DNA of 64,000 bases from Blautia hominis (GCA_002270465.1 NQOF01000003.1:848955-912954); one strand, 5' to 3'; shown: positions 20,401 through 28,015, counted from the first letter of the stretch. Notes: generated by a model not told the origin, from the letters alone. Numbers and translations are program-made.

Positions 20401-22002
20401 GAAGAAGCAAAGAATGCGCAGGGAATGGAAGAAGCAGACCAGAAAGCCATAGACAAGGCTGTTAAAGCTTTGATGACTGCGATTGAAGCCCTGGAAAGCA
20501 CAGTTGACAAGAAAGTGCTTCAGGAACTGGTTGACGAAGTAAATGAATTCCAGAATTCCATATATACGGCTGCGTCCTGGAGTGAATACGAGGCAGAAAC
20601 AGCACAGGCTAAAGAAGATGCACAGGGAGTGCTGGATAATAAGGCGGCATTAAAAGAGGATGTGGATAAGGCACTGAAAGCGCTGCGATCCGCATTTACA
20701 TCCGGAAAAGAGAAATTAGTTACTATCCAGTCTGTGCTGGAATCCGGTATTGCAGAAAATGAGATTCCGGAGAGCAGCAAGGATAGTTATACAGAAGAGA
20801 GCTGGGCAGAATATGAGGCAGCTTTGTCAGCAGCCAAAGCATTGATCGGTTCTAACGATGAGGACGCTGTGAATGCAGCTGTTGCTGATCTTGCAGCAGC
20901 AAGGACAGGACTGACAGAAAAACCAGACCATGTTGTTAACAAGGCAGAACTTATTGAGGTAATTGAGAATGCACCTTCAGAAGAAGAAGCTGGGCTGTAT
21001 ACTTTAGATTCCTGGACGCCTTACGCAGCGGCATTGGCAGAAGCTATAAGTGCTCGTGACAAGGATGAGGCGTCACAGCTGGATGTCGACAGTGCATTGG
21101 CGGCATTGAAACTTGCGCAGGGAAAACTGGTGACGTTAGAATCGAAACTGGCAGAAATGATTGAAAAGTATGAAGCAGATATCTCTTCTCAGGAAACTTA
21201 TACAGAAGAAAGCTGGACAGCCTATGCAAACGCACTTGCAGCAGCAAAGGGCCTGCAGGGCAAAGAAGGTCTTACAGAGGAAGAAATAGACACAGCAGAG
21301 CTGGCTTTATCGGATGCATATGAAGGTCTTACACAAAAAGAAGTGAACACAGTCGATAAGGACGCGCTGAAAGTGGTTCTTGGGCAGGCAGAGCAGCTGA
21401 AAAAAGAGGATTACACAGAACAGGCATGGGCTGCATTTACAGATGCACTCAACAAAGCCAAGGCTGTTTACGACAACAAAGATGCATCTCAGGAGGAGGT
21501 AAATAAAGAGGTTACCGCCCTTGCAGAGGCAATGGCAGAGCTGAAAAAACATCCGGCCGAAACAGATGAAAAGACTGATAAATCTGCTTTGAAAGCACTT
21601 TTAGATAAGGCTTCCCAGTTGAAGAAAGATGATTACACAGGAACAACATGGGAGAAATTCCAGAAAGCCTTTGACGATGCATCAAACATCTATGAGAGCA
21701 CCAAAGCTACACAGGAGCGGATTAATGCAGCAGCAGCAGCTTTGGAAACAGCAATGGGCCAGCTGGAAAAAGTCCCTGCCGGACCAAATGAAAAACCGAA
21801 AGCACCGTCAGACAACAAAAACAACGGCACTGGAAGCACTGTCAAAAAACCATCCACCAGTGGAGGAAGCCAAAAAGGAACCTCTTCTGCAAAAACCGGA
21901 GACGAAACGCCAATTGGCATGTTTGCAGGAGTTGGAGCACTTGCACTGATTGCTATATTAGCGTGTGTGCTCAGCATTTTAAAGAAGAGAAAAAGGGCAT
22001 AA
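14431..22002 (+). CDS. Giant secreted GH30 / GH43_24 arabinogalactan-degrading protein with FIVAR repeats
   Basis: 2,523 residues; AGGAGG at 14418-14423 fixes ATG 14431. Domains in order: signal peptide 1-32; GH30 (~55-740; WGTSLCWWAN start, acid/base E434 in PMNEP, nucleophile E535 in SEVDG), interrupted at ~125-290 by a CBM-like insertion; Big_4 747-818; malectin-like CBM 819-980; FIVAR; second malectin-like CBM ~1058-1233; FIVAR; GH43 ~1304-1700; Big_4; third CBM 1785-1954; seven FIVAR repeats ~1961-2450; linker; KTGDETPI; TM; KKRKRA. The GH30 resembles endo-beta-1,6-galactanases. The GH43 resembles subfamily 24 exo-beta-1,3-galactanases: E1587 in REAPA as acid and Q1644 in TQST in place of the usual Asp base. 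The likely target is type II arabinogalactan outside the cell; activity is inferred from motifs. Confidence 0.88.
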   Translation: MKGFKRGIAAASTVALCLTSIPMNGLCLVSAAELDRTVKLQPSLASTFHDTNEDGLGEFEGWGTSLCWWANRIGYSDAMTDKAAEVFFSDKGLDMNIGRYNVGGGDHVGVPTEVPVNEKAQFYDLETEGYTPEYSGSKMAVGENAAMKDLQYTVSDADFGITKGNKVGTFKSIGWINKLGDKPGDGDNLRYTVNAKEEGKYTVKLLLTLTGSNKRDVAIRVNDSEDHIIDADTINSNLIASGNNNLLFLVTIPDVVLKAGENTINIAGKNDWTLDFVKMAVIKSGEEGTLPEGEEYLHSPHITRSDSAVPGYAKDVTKIDTNKHELSWYETEYDRADEACGYAWNYDWDADVNQLNILKAAAEASGEDFIAEAFSNSPPYFMTNSGCSSGAVDSGKDNLRADSYHAFAVYMADVIEHWNNEGVITFQSATPMNEPYTNYWGAYSNKQEGCHFDQGESQSKIIEALNEELEKKGIDIIISGTDETSIDTAISSYNALSDEAKNIIQRIDTHSYGGSKRSELKALAEDQEKNLWMSEVDGAYTEGTNAGEMSAALGLAKAMMKDVNGLNANAWILWNAIDMHVDKEIQTSSDADYASLDELYKRVNMNSGYWGIAIGDHDNEDILLTKKYYAYGQLSRYIRPGYTIIGSSDDTLAAYDPEGGKVVVAAVNTSGEDKTWKFDLSSFSTMGDHVTAIRTSGSLAEGENWADVSSDGDITADTAKKSITATLKANSITTYIVDGVTYDSTAEEITKIEDVNVYTIEGVPAVLPKTVETVTNKNNTTEKKVTWNLEDVDLTQSGEVTGTVEGTTLPAKAKVQVVAPNMIYFIDCNSPESPKYAAMDQYADLLNEKADQAYTEDSWGYLDEYGKYNGDVNDEYDTGWYAKSGQSIKYTVPLDEGTYKVTFGFKEWWRDSNKSRKMTISATQNNGTNELGSSNTWNGGNWWNSDTFDLVCEDTGNVTFSIEKQSGQPDPALSFIQIQKILNLDELKAALKAASEVNRGQYPASKLAVLDEAVEAGKDLALKSSATQEQIDDSAKAITKTMEALGTGYTEEEIAANDYVLYLVNCGTPDASVVPDSYIRGLYQSNVDQQYAADADTGLSWGYEPNDENSRIVNGGSSTADITGSYIYMADTGITFVKDVSGFKYKFELPDRANSDYAVTLGFKNPWDTRNVDIKLEGETVESDLTLTKSQLIEKTYKTEVTDGELNVMVHSPKRTNQYGDPVLNYIIVKAVAAYTTDRITETIASYQSAMDGHNYSESTKGAFDKAVQEAQMLVDNSSTDQKAIKDALNKLEESFNALKEVYTYSSITGTSGAQLFDNNGNKIQAHGGQIQQFTINGETKYYWYGEDKTNGYRPVVGVHLYTSSDLYNWTDEGVVLRSIPVSEEDYDKDQTEGYKADLSIFETDEYFKNLYGEYEGQDPDDTDNYSSKLEEVYWNLAEDRTVIERPKVLYNDATGKYVMWFHADGRTPTSDADYGKARAGIAISDSPAGPFKLLGTYKLHDSKDADHSWDHAGGAVRDMNLFKDDDGQGYVIYSSDGNLTTYIAKLNESYTGLIADPKEAVEGTGKDVEELTASDYTRNFINASREAPAMFKYKGKYYIVNSGCTGWAPNKAQYAVADHPLGPWTVMGDPCVGDTKGTTFDTQSTCVFPVDAENGKFIYMGDRWYNPDTGGDLSDSRYVWLPVEFLPGDQIQLKDYADWTLDELENKASFEIVSDLPTVVSSVSEIAEALPSTVTVDFGSTTAEKDVTWDLGNLAEDKLGTATVTGILTDGNREFTHNISIVNPKLIYFFDSGADTSVYFDTVNANLFGRLKNSVPDSAYTDENGAGYTGVVQSQDEDNYDLGHHSGDDYLSNGWWAGSGKNIEYAFDLKPGTYTLSAGFQEWWNTSRPSRMTITSGDEKIAEKDFTVYNSSTDLQVNQTFTVTEENAGKITVTISKTGNPDPVLSWIAVTHDDAAVNTDKLDTLIEAASVLKEENYSAETWEALSIALEEAKNAQGMEEADQKAIDKAVKALMTAIEALESTVDKKVLQELVDEVNEFQNSIYTAASWSEYEAETAQAKEDAQGVLDNKAALKEDVDKALKALRSAFTSGKEKLVTIQSVLESGIAENEIPESSKDSYTEESWAEYEAALSAAKALIGSNDEDAVNAAVADLAAARTGLTEKPDHVVNKAELIEVIENAPSEEEAGLYTLDSWTPYAAALAEAISARDKDEASQLDVDSALAALKLAQGKLVTLESKLAEMIEKYEADISSQETYTEESWTAYANALAAAKGLQGKEGLTEEEIDTAELALSDAYEGLTQKEVNTVDKDALKVVLGQAEQLKKEDYTEQAWAAFTDALNKAKAVYDNKDASQEEVNKEVTALAEAMAELKKHPAETDEKTDKSALKALLDKASQLKKDDYTGTTWEKFQKAFDDASNIYESTKATQERINAAAAALETAMGQLEKVPAGPNEKPKAPSDNKNNGTGSTVKKPSTSGGSQKGTSSAKTGDETPIGMFAGVGALALIAILACVLSILKKRKRA

Positions 22003-22127
22003 TCGGGAACAAAAATAGAAACTACGCTATTATGTTGAAACATCCTGGCAGTTGGTCACATTCACAACTGCCGGGAGAAAGGGAGAATGCCTTTATCTTC
22101 CATGAAAAAGTTTTGTATAACAGGAAG

Positions 22128-22159
22128 AATCCTCTGTATATAGATACAGGGGATTTTTC
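22128..22159 (+). terminator. Terminator after the giant glycosidase gene
   Basis: AATCCTCTGTAT (22128-22139) pairs with ATACAGGGGATT (22144-22155), one wobble pair, four-base loop, followed by TTT. Confidence 0.8.
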
Positions 22160-22171
22160 AATGTAGATATC

Positions 22172-22225
22172 AGGTGCGAATGCCTAGCGAACATAAAATA
22201 CAGGGGGGATTCGCACCTATTTTTT
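22172..22225 (+). terminator. Second terminator-like hairpin before the CRISPR leader
   Basis: AGGTGCGAAT (22172-22181) pairs perfectly with ATTCGCACCT (22209-22218) and is followed by ATTTTTT. The 27-base loop is long, so it may be a back-up terminator or the relic of a small element. Confidence 0.55.
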
Positions 22226-22334
22226 GATGGAAAAAGGGGGTACTTTGTGGTAAAATAAAATGGTAGATATATAAAACTTATTATATTTATGCGAAATTCA
22301 TAAAAACTGTATATGGTTTTTGTGGAATTTTGCT

Positions 22335-22686
22335 GTCACTCTCTGCGAGGAGAGTGTGGATTGAAATGCGGATGAATACTTAGTGGATCTGAATGCCACG
22401 AGTCACTCTCTGCGAGGAGAGTGTGGATTGAAATACAAGAAAGCTGCTGTTAAGCCCAGACTGGTATTGTCACTCTCTGCGAGGAGAGTGTGGATTGAAA
22501 TGCCACTCCTCGGCATATCCCGCATACCTTACTAGTCACTCTCTGCGAGGAGAGTGTGGATTGAAATTGGCTCTGTCTCTTCATACCTTGCAGAAAAGGT
22601 TGTCACTCTATGCGAGGAGAGTGTGGATTGAAATTGCGATATATGCTTTGATTGTGTTTATCCAATTTTGTCACTCTCTGCGAGGA
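22335..22686 (+). CRISPR. Short type I-C-like CRISPR array, no cas genes in window
   Basis: Five full 33-base repeats (22335-22367, 22402-22434, 22469-22501, 22535-22567, 22602-22634) begin GTCACTCTCTGCGAGG and end GTGGATTGAAAT. Spacers are 34, 34, 33, 34 and 35 bases. The fifth repeat has one substitution (C to A in its loop). A sixth starts at 22670 and diverges after 17 bases, which marks the distal end and makes the + strand the transcribed one. CACTCTC/GAGAGTG gives the seven-base stem expected of type I-C repeats. The AT-rich stretch 22227-22334 is the presumed leader. Flanking genes are a glycosidase and a PAP2 phosphatase, so the array depends on cas genes elsewhere or is a relic. Confidence 0.95.
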
Positions 22687-22739
22687 TAATGTACCTCCAA
22701 ACTGGTCACTCTTCACAAGAACAGAATAACATTCTACCG

Positions 22740-22785
22740 GAGCATCTGCCGAAGACAAAGACGGCAGGTGCTCTGTTATCTTTAT
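22740..22785 (+). terminator. Terminator downstream of the CRISPR array
   Basis: GAGCATCTGCCG (22740-22751) pairs with CGGCAGGTGCTC (22762-22773), one G-T pair, followed by a T-rich tail. It would end the array transcript before the next operon. Confidence 0.75.
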
Positions 22786-22825
22786 TTGCATAAAACAGTA
22801 AAATATTGTTATTAAGATAATTTTA

Positions 22826-22854
22826 TTAGACTATTTGCTGAAATCTGTTATAAT
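22826..22854 (+). promoter_or_regulatory. Promoter of the phospholipid operon
   Basis: TTAGAC (22826-22831) and TATAAT (22849-22854) with a 17-base spacer, 30 bases before the PAP2 start codon. Confidence 0.75.
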
Positions 22855-22883
22855 ACCTTTTAGATGTATTAAGGAGGAAAGCT

Positions 22884-23597
22884 ATGCACAACAAACAAAA
22901 AAAGAATGCATGGATACCCTCATACGCAGTATTTCCGCTGCTTTCCTGTGTGACGGTGAATTGTATCGTATATTTTGGGATTTCCAGGATTGCCGATGAA
23001 TGGAAGCATTATGACCTGACGCTGCCGGTTGACAGGGCAGTGCCTCTGATTCCCGGATTCGTATCGGTATATCTGGGGTGCTATCTTTTTTGGATCATCA
23101 ATTACATATTGATCGCGAAACAGGGTGAAGAACACTGTGTCCGTTTTGCCGCGGCAGATATTATGTCAAGACTGGTCTGCTGTGTGTTTTTTTTATTGCT
23201 GCCCACAACCAATGTGAGGCCTGTGCTGTACGGGGACGGTATTTGGGTGAGCTTACTGCAGGCTGTATATAAGATGGATGCACCGACGAATCTTTTTCCT
23301 TCCATCCACTGTCTGGTAAGCTGGTTTAGTTTTATCGGTATTCGCGGAAGGAAGTCGGTTCCCAAAGCGTACAGGGTCTTTTCCTGCCTGTTTGCCATTC
23401 TTGTATGCGTATCTACCCAGGTGACCAAACAGCACTATATTGTGGATGTGTTCGGAGGGATCGCCATAGCGGAAATTACCTATTACATTGCATTCCATAC
23501 GAATATTTACAGACCCTTTAAAAGGGTGTTTGACAGATTATATGAAATGTTTTTTAGCAGGAGAAAAAGTGCCTGTGGGAAAGAGAGTGAAGTTTGA
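22884..23597 (+). CDS. PAP2-family membrane phosphatase
   Basis: 237 residues with about six membrane helices. The phosphatase core is visible as PSIHCLVSWFS (motif with catalytic His) and, after a helix, STQVTKQHYIVDVFGG (second His plus Asp). The first motif (KxxxxxxRP) is represented around NVRPVLYGDG. AAGGAGG precedes the ATG. As first gene of an operon with PssA and Psd it may dephosphorylate phosphatidate or a prenyl or inositol phosphate. It overlaps the next gene by four bases. Confidence 0.85.
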   Translation: MHNKQKKNAWIPSYAVFPLLSCVTVNCIVYFGISRIADEWKHYDLTLPVDRAVPLIPGFVSVYLGCYLFWIINYILIAKQGEEHCVRFAAADIMSRLVCCVFFLLLPTTNVRPVLYGDGIWVSLLQAVYKMDAPTNLFPSIHCLVSWFSFIGIRGRKSVPKAYRVFSCLFAILVCVSTQVTKQHYIVDVFGGIAIAEITYYIAFHTNIYRPFKRVFDRLYEMFFSRRKSACGKESEV

Positions 23598-24631
23598 CAA
23601 GTAAGAAGAAAAAAATCGGAAATGGTCTGTTTCTGGCAGCCGTTTTCATTTTAACTATATACAGTGTCTTCCACGGAGAAGACCTGCATGCTGTGCTGAA
23701 AGCCATTGTAAAGGTGAATCCCTGGTATCTTCTCCCCGCTGTATGGGGGGTGATCATTTTTATATGGGGTGAATCCATCATTATTCATTACATGCTGGGC
23801 ACATTGAATATCAGGACAAAGAAGAGGACTTGTTTCCAATATTCCTGTATCGGGTTCTTTTTCAGCTGCATTACACCATCCGCCAGCGGCGGCCAGCCCA
23901 TGCAGATTTATTATATGAGGAAAAATAAAATCCCCATTCCGGTGGCAACCATTGTTCTGATGATCGTTACCATCACCTATAAATCGGTATTAGTATTTAT
24001 TGGCTTATTCGTTGCATTTTTCCAGAGAGGTTTTGTACATAAATACCTGGAAGGTATTCTTCCCGTATTTTATTTGGGCGTGATCCTGAATGTATTCTGC
24101 TGTATTGCCATGTCAGTTCTGGTTTTATGCCCTTCGCTTGCCAAATTTATTATGATGAAGGGTCTGGTGATTCTGGAACGTGTGCGGATTTTCAGGAAAA
24201 AGGAGGAGAGGACCAGGAAATTGGAGGAGTCCATGAATCATTATACCGTGACTTCCGATTACCTGAAAGGACATGGAAAAGTTATAGTCCATGTGCTGCT
24301 GCTCACATTTCTGCAGAGATTTGCTTTGTTTTTTGTGACATGGTTTGTTTACAAGGCTTTTGGCCTTCACGGAGCGAGTATTTACGATGTGGTCATGCTT
24401 CAGGCGGTTGTGTCTGTTTCTGTGGATATGCTGCCATTGCCGGGAGGCATGGGAATCAGTGAAAATCTGTTTTTGATCATATTTAAAACTATTTTTGTGG
24501 GCGGCCTGCTGCTGCCCGGCATGGTTTTGAGCAGGGGGATCGCTTTTTACGTGCAGTTACTTTTCAGCGCATGTATGACTGCGGCTGCGCATTTTACCAT
24601 TGGCCGAAAGGCCCTGGACACCGGCGTATAA
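23594..24631 (+). CDS. YbhN/UPF0104-family membrane protein (LPG synthase TM-like flippase)
   Basis: 345 residues with seven to eight hydrophobic helices and the family signatures ITPSASGGQPMQIYYM and MLPLPGGMGISENLFL. The start is TTG inside TTGA, overlapping the PAP2 stop; GAGAGTGAAG upstream is a weak ribosome site, implying coupling. Relatives are the transmembrane half of lysyl-PG synthase (MprF) without the aminoacyl domain, thought to move lipids across the membrane. The substrate is unknown. Confidence 0.85.
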   Translation: MTSKKKKIGNGLFLAAVFILTIYSVFHGEDLHAVLKAIVKVNPWYLLPAVWGVIIFIWGESIIIHYMLGTLNIRTKKRTCFQYSCIGFFFSCITPSASGGQPMQIYYMRKNKIPIPVATIVLMIVTITYKSVLVFIGLFVAFFQRGFVHKYLEGILPVFYLGVILNVFCCIAMSVLVLCPSLAKFIMMKGLVILERVRIFRKKEERTRKLEESMNHYTVTSDYLKGHGKVIVHVLLLTFLQRFALFFVTWFVYKAFGLHGASIYDVVMLQAVVSVSVDMLPLPGGMGISENLFLIIFKTIFVGGLLLPGMVLSRGIAFYVQLLFSACMTAAAHFTIGRKALDTGV

Positions 24632-24861
24632 ATTCCGGTGGACAGAATGTCTTCTGTGCGCCAATACCTGAACAGTTCGTACAGATGCTCCATCACGCCG
24701 GAATTATACTTTACACTTCCGGAACGGCTCGTTTTGCCATTTGCTGTGCTGTTATAAGCCTTATAAGGCCCTGCAGAATGGAAAAAACATCCGGTATCGG
24801 CAGTATAGTGACTGATTGGTTGGAGCACCGGAAAGGATAAAGAAAAGAGGGACAGAAAAAG

Positions 24862-25539
24862 ATGATAGGATTTTATAATTATTCAGTGATCTTGACTTAT
24901 ATAAGCTTGATTTCTTCCGTTTTCGGAATGACGCAGGCGATACACGGCAGATTTAAAATAGCAGTATTCTGCCTGGCTTTGTCAGGACTTTGTGACATGT
25001 TTGACGGAAAAATAGCAAGATCCATGAAAAACAGGACAGAGGATGAGAAGTCTTTTGGCATTCAGATTGATTCCCTGTGTGACGTGGTCTGTTTTGGCGT
25101 GTTTCCGGCTATGATCTGTTATCTTTTGGGTGTGAGGGGGCCTGTGGGACTTGTTATCATTGCCCTGTACTGTGTGAACTCGGTCATACGTCTTGCCTAC
25201 TTTAATGTTATGGAAATGAAAGGGGCATTGGTCAGCGAGGAGGGGGAGAAATATTACAAAGGCCTTCCCATAACTTCTATGGCTGTGGTGCTGCCCTTGG
25301 TGTTTATGATCCAGTTTTTTGTGTCAGATTTTGTGTTCGTTATATGTCTGCATCTGGCACTGTTGGTGGTGGGAACCCTCTTTGTGGTAAATTTCCGGTT
25401 TAAAAAGCCTAAGAACTCTACACTGGCAGTTCTGGTGGCAGTGGTGGCTGCAGCCCTGTGTATTATGCTGCTCAGGACCAGATACCGCATTGAATTCAGA
25501 CATGGGTGGCCGTGGCTTCCGTGGCTGCGGAAGCTGTAA
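24862..25539 (+). CDS. pssA: CDP-diacylglycerol-serine O-phosphatidyltransferase
   Basis: 225 residues, multi-helix CDP-alcohol phosphotransferase. The catalytic signature D-x2-D-G-x2-A-R-x(n)-G-x3-D-x3-D reads CDMFDGKIARSM followed by SFGIQIDSLCDVVCFG. It makes phosphatidylserine from CDP-diacylglycerol and serine. The following gene is a phosphatidylserine decarboxylase, which supports serine as the acceptor. A 230-base gap without a convincing gene separates it from the YbhN-like gene. Confidence 0.92.
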   Translation: MIGFYNYSVILTYISLISSVFGMTQAIHGRFKIAVFCLALSGLCDMFDGKIARSMKNRTEDEKSFGIQIDSLCDVVCFGVFPAMICYLLGVRGPVGLVIIALYCVNSVIRLAYFNVMEMKGALVSEEGEKYYKGLPITSMAVVLPLVFMIQFFVSDFVFVICLHLALLVVGTLFVVNFRFKKPKNSTLAVLVAVVAAALCIMLLRTRYRIEFRHGWPWLPWLRKL

Positions 25540-25558
25540 TACATAGGAGGATGACAGG

Positions 25559-26431
25559 ATGAAATACATAGACAGAGAGGGCAGTATTACAACAGAGGAT
25601 TCGGGGCAGGACAAACTTTTAAAGTGGATGTATACCCACAGAACAGGGCGTCTGGCTTTAAAGGTGCTGGTCCGGCCTGTGGTTTCCAAGGCCGGGGGCT
25701 GGCTGCTGGACAGCAGGTGCTCTAAGATTTTCATAAGACCATTTGTGAAACAGCAGGGTATCAATCTTGAACAATATGAGAATAAAGAATATGCTTCCTA
25801 CAATGATTTTTTTACAAGACAGATTAAAAAAGAATATCGGCCAATAGAGGGAGATGCAGATACCCTGATCAGCCCCTGTGACGGAAAGCTGAGCGTCTAT
25901 CCCATTGACGGGAAAAGACGCTTTTCTATTAAGGGGACAGAGTACACTGTGGATTCCCTGCTGCGTTCAGGACGTATTGCCAGAAGGTATCAGGGGGGAT
26001 ATGCCTGCATCTTCCGTCTGACTGTGGATGACTATCACCGCTATTGCTATGTGGATGACGGCTTAAAATCCATCAATATCAGAATACCCGGTATCTTTCA
26101 CACGGTGAACCCGGCAGCTAATGCAGTGTGCCCTGTCTATAAAGAAAATATAAGGGAATTTTCCCTGCTTAAGAGCAGGCACTTTCAGGTGGTGCTTATG
26201 ATGGAGGTTGGTGCTCTCATGGTGGGGCGGATCACCAATTATCACGAGGAATGCCAGGTGAAAAAAGGGGAGGAGAAGGGACGCTTTGAATTCGGCGGCT
26301 CCACCGTGATCCTGTTGTTTCAGAAGGACGCAGTGGCGTTTGACAGGAGGCTGCTTATGAATACACAAAACGGTTATGAGACAATTGTGAAAATGGGAGA
26401 GAGGCTGGGGGAGGCAGCAGACAACAGATGA
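25559..26431 (+). CDS. psd: Phosphatidylserine decarboxylase proenzyme
   Basis: 290 residues. Converts phosphatidylserine to phosphatidylethanolamine. The self-cleavage site that generates the pyruvoyl group is FGGST near residue 250, and the conserved segment ISPCDGKL and the DDYHRY His are present. AGGAGG lies upstream. It overlaps the following DNA glycosylase gene as ATGA, so the operon continues into a DNA-repair gene. Confidence 0.93.
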   Translation: MKYIDREGSITTEDSGQDKLLKWMYTHRTGRLALKVLVRPVVSKAGGWLLDSRCSKIFIRPFVKQQGINLEQYENKEYASYNDFFTRQIKKEYRPIEGDADTLISPCDGKLSVYPIDGKRRFSIKGTEYTVDSLLRSGRIARRYQGGYACIFRLTVDDYHRYCYVDDGLKSINIRIPGIFHTVNPAANAVCPVYKENIREFSLLKSRHFQVVLMMEVGALMVGRITNYHEECQVKKGEEKGRFEFGGSTVILLFQKDAVAFDRRLLMNTQNGYETIVKMGERLGEAADNR

Positions 26432-27240
26432 TAAAGAGAAAAATAGCAGACTTGGATTTAAGACAGATCGCAGAGTCCGGGCAGTGTTTCCGTATGGTCC
26501 AAAAAAGTGAAGGGGTGTATGCTGTTTCGGCATTTGAAAATTACTTGGAGATAGAACAGAAGGGGGACCTGTTTTTCTTTTCCTGTACAGAGAAAGAATT
26601 TGAGGAAACTTGGGAGGATTATCTGGATCTGCACACAGACTACGGAGCGATCAAAAAATCTGTGGATGAAGAGGATGCCTATCTACAGGAGGCCGTACGG
26701 GAAGGATGGGGGATACGGATCCTGCGGCAGGATCTATGGGAAATGATTGTGACTTTTCTGGTATCCCAAAACAACAATATATCACGAATCAGAAAAAGTA
26801 TTGAGTTGTTGTGTCATACCATAGGGGAAGAACAGTACACCGGGGATGGCGTGAAATATTATGCTTTTCCCAAGCCGGAAGCGGTGGTGCGTGCCGGTAT
26901 GGAAGTGCTCTCCACCCTGGGGCTTGGATACAGGGACAAATACATTTTCCGTACAGCACAGGCCGTTTTAAACGGCAGCCTTGACCTGGAAATGCTGCGG
27001 GCAGCAGATTATGAGACTGCCCACAGAGAATTGGTAAAGCAGTATGGGATCGGCAAAAAAGTGGCAGACTGTATCTGTCTCTTCGGGCTTTATCATATAG
27101 AGGCCTTTCCAGTGGATACCCACGTGAAAAAAATTCTGGAAACGCACTATCCGGAAGGGTTCCCCCATGACAGATATAAAGGGTACGCCGGAATACTGCA
27201 GCAGTACATGTTTTATTATGATTTAAAAGCTGCCGCGTAA
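26428..27240 (+). CDS. ogg: 8-oxoguanine DNA glycosylase / HhH-GPD protein
   Basis: 270 residues. The helix-hairpin-helix plus Gly-Pro/Asp loop reads YGIGKKVADCICLFGL and then AFPVDTHV, with the catalytic Lys in GKKVAD and the Asp in VDTH. The N-terminal SGQCFRM segment is the OGG N-domain, which distinguishes it from Nth or AlkA. Removes oxidised guanine from DNA. Cotranscription with phospholipid genes (four-base overlap with psd) is probably incidental. Confidence 0.9.
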   Translation: MIKRKIADLDLRQIAESGQCFRMVQKSEGVYAVSAFENYLEIEQKGDLFFFSCTEKEFEETWEDYLDLHTDYGAIKKSVDEEDAYLQEAVREGWGIRILRQDLWEMIVTFLVSQNNNISRIRKSIELLCHTIGEEQYTGDGVKYYAFPKPEAVVRAGMEVLSTLGLGYRDKYIFRTAQAVLNGSLDLEMLRAADYETAHRELVKQYGIGKKVADCICLFGLYHIEAFPVDTHVKKILETHYPEGFPHDRYKGYAGILQQYMFYYDLKAAA

Positions 27241-27251
27241 AAGGAAATCTT

Positions 27252-27920
27252 CTATAGATCAATGGAAGTGATTTTGGAGTTTTTCCGGAGCAGCTCCAGG
27301 GTATGGAAGATATCATAGCTGTCCGGAAATTTGACGAAGAGCTTCACTTCCACCTGGTTTTCTTTCAGGCGTTTTACTTTCATACTGGTGATCTTTACTT
27401 CATCCATCTGAAAGGTATCAGTCAGGATACTGCGCAGGTCATCCTCCTGTTCCATGACAAGAGTTACCTGTTCAATGCTGGAGGATTTCAGCCACCGGAA
27501 ATTCCGGTGAAAGAAAAACTGCAGAAGCAGTATCATGACTGTGGCGGTGATGCCGGGAACATACATGCCTGCACCGAGAGCCATACCTACACCCACGGTT
27601 GCCCACAACCCCGCCGAGGTGGTGAGGCCGCTGATGTTCATTTTGTGGGTGAAGATGACCCCTGCACCCAGAAAGCCGATGGCAGTGACCACACCGGCGG
27701 CGATTCGGGAAGGGTCCAGGTTTACATGGGAGGACAGAACATCAAAGAAACCGTATTTTGATACGATCATCATGAGTGCTGAGGCAAGGGACACAATGGA
27801 GTGTGTGCGGATACCAGCCATTTTCATCTGATTTTCCCGTTCATATCCGATGAGGGCGCCGCAGAGAATGGCACCCATCATGCGGAGTGGGTATTTCAAG
27901 TAAAGTAGAACGAATTCCAT
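27252..27920 (-). CDS. MgtC/SapB-family membrane protein
   Basis: 222 residues. The N-terminal ~140 residues hold four to five membrane helices with family motifs GALIGYERE and GFLGAGVIF. The C-terminal ~80 residues form a small soluble ACT-like domain. GGAGGG precedes the ATG at 27920; a longer frame starting ten codons upstream lacks a site. Family roles include magnesium homeostasis and control of F1Fo ATPase. It converges on ogg with 11 bases between, and no separate terminator is visible. Confidence 0.88.
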   Translation of the reverse strand: MEFVLLYLKYPLRMMGAILCGALIGYERENQMKMAGIRTHSIVSLASALMMIVSKYGFFDVLSSHVNLDPSRIAAGVVTAIGFLGAGVIFTHKMNISGLTTSAGLWATVGVGMALGAGMYVPGITATVMILLLQFFFHRNFRWLKSSSIEQVTLVMEQEDDLRSILTDTFQMDEVKITSMKVKRLKENQVEVKLFVKFPDSYDIFHTLELLRKNSKITSIDL

Positions 27921-28015
27921 AAAAATCCCTCCGTTTCTGTTTTCACCCATTATAACAGAATATTATTTCAATAGCTAGTGCTACATCCGGCCGGAAACCA
28001 TGCTGTCATCTTCCT

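Noticed and set aside
22495-22689. 64-codon frame across the CRISPR array
   Set aside because: Arises from repeat sequence read through; the encoded peptide is repetitive because the DNA is.
22675-22720. Possible further CRISPR repeats after the sixth, including GTCACTCT at 22705-22712
   Set aside because: Only eight bases match and the flanking sequence does not form the repeat stem; treated as chance or decay.
24571-24840. 89-codon frame in the gap between YbhN-like and pssA genes
   Set aside because: Overlaps the preceding gene, has no ribosome site and no family resemblance; the opposite-strand frame there is equally featureless.
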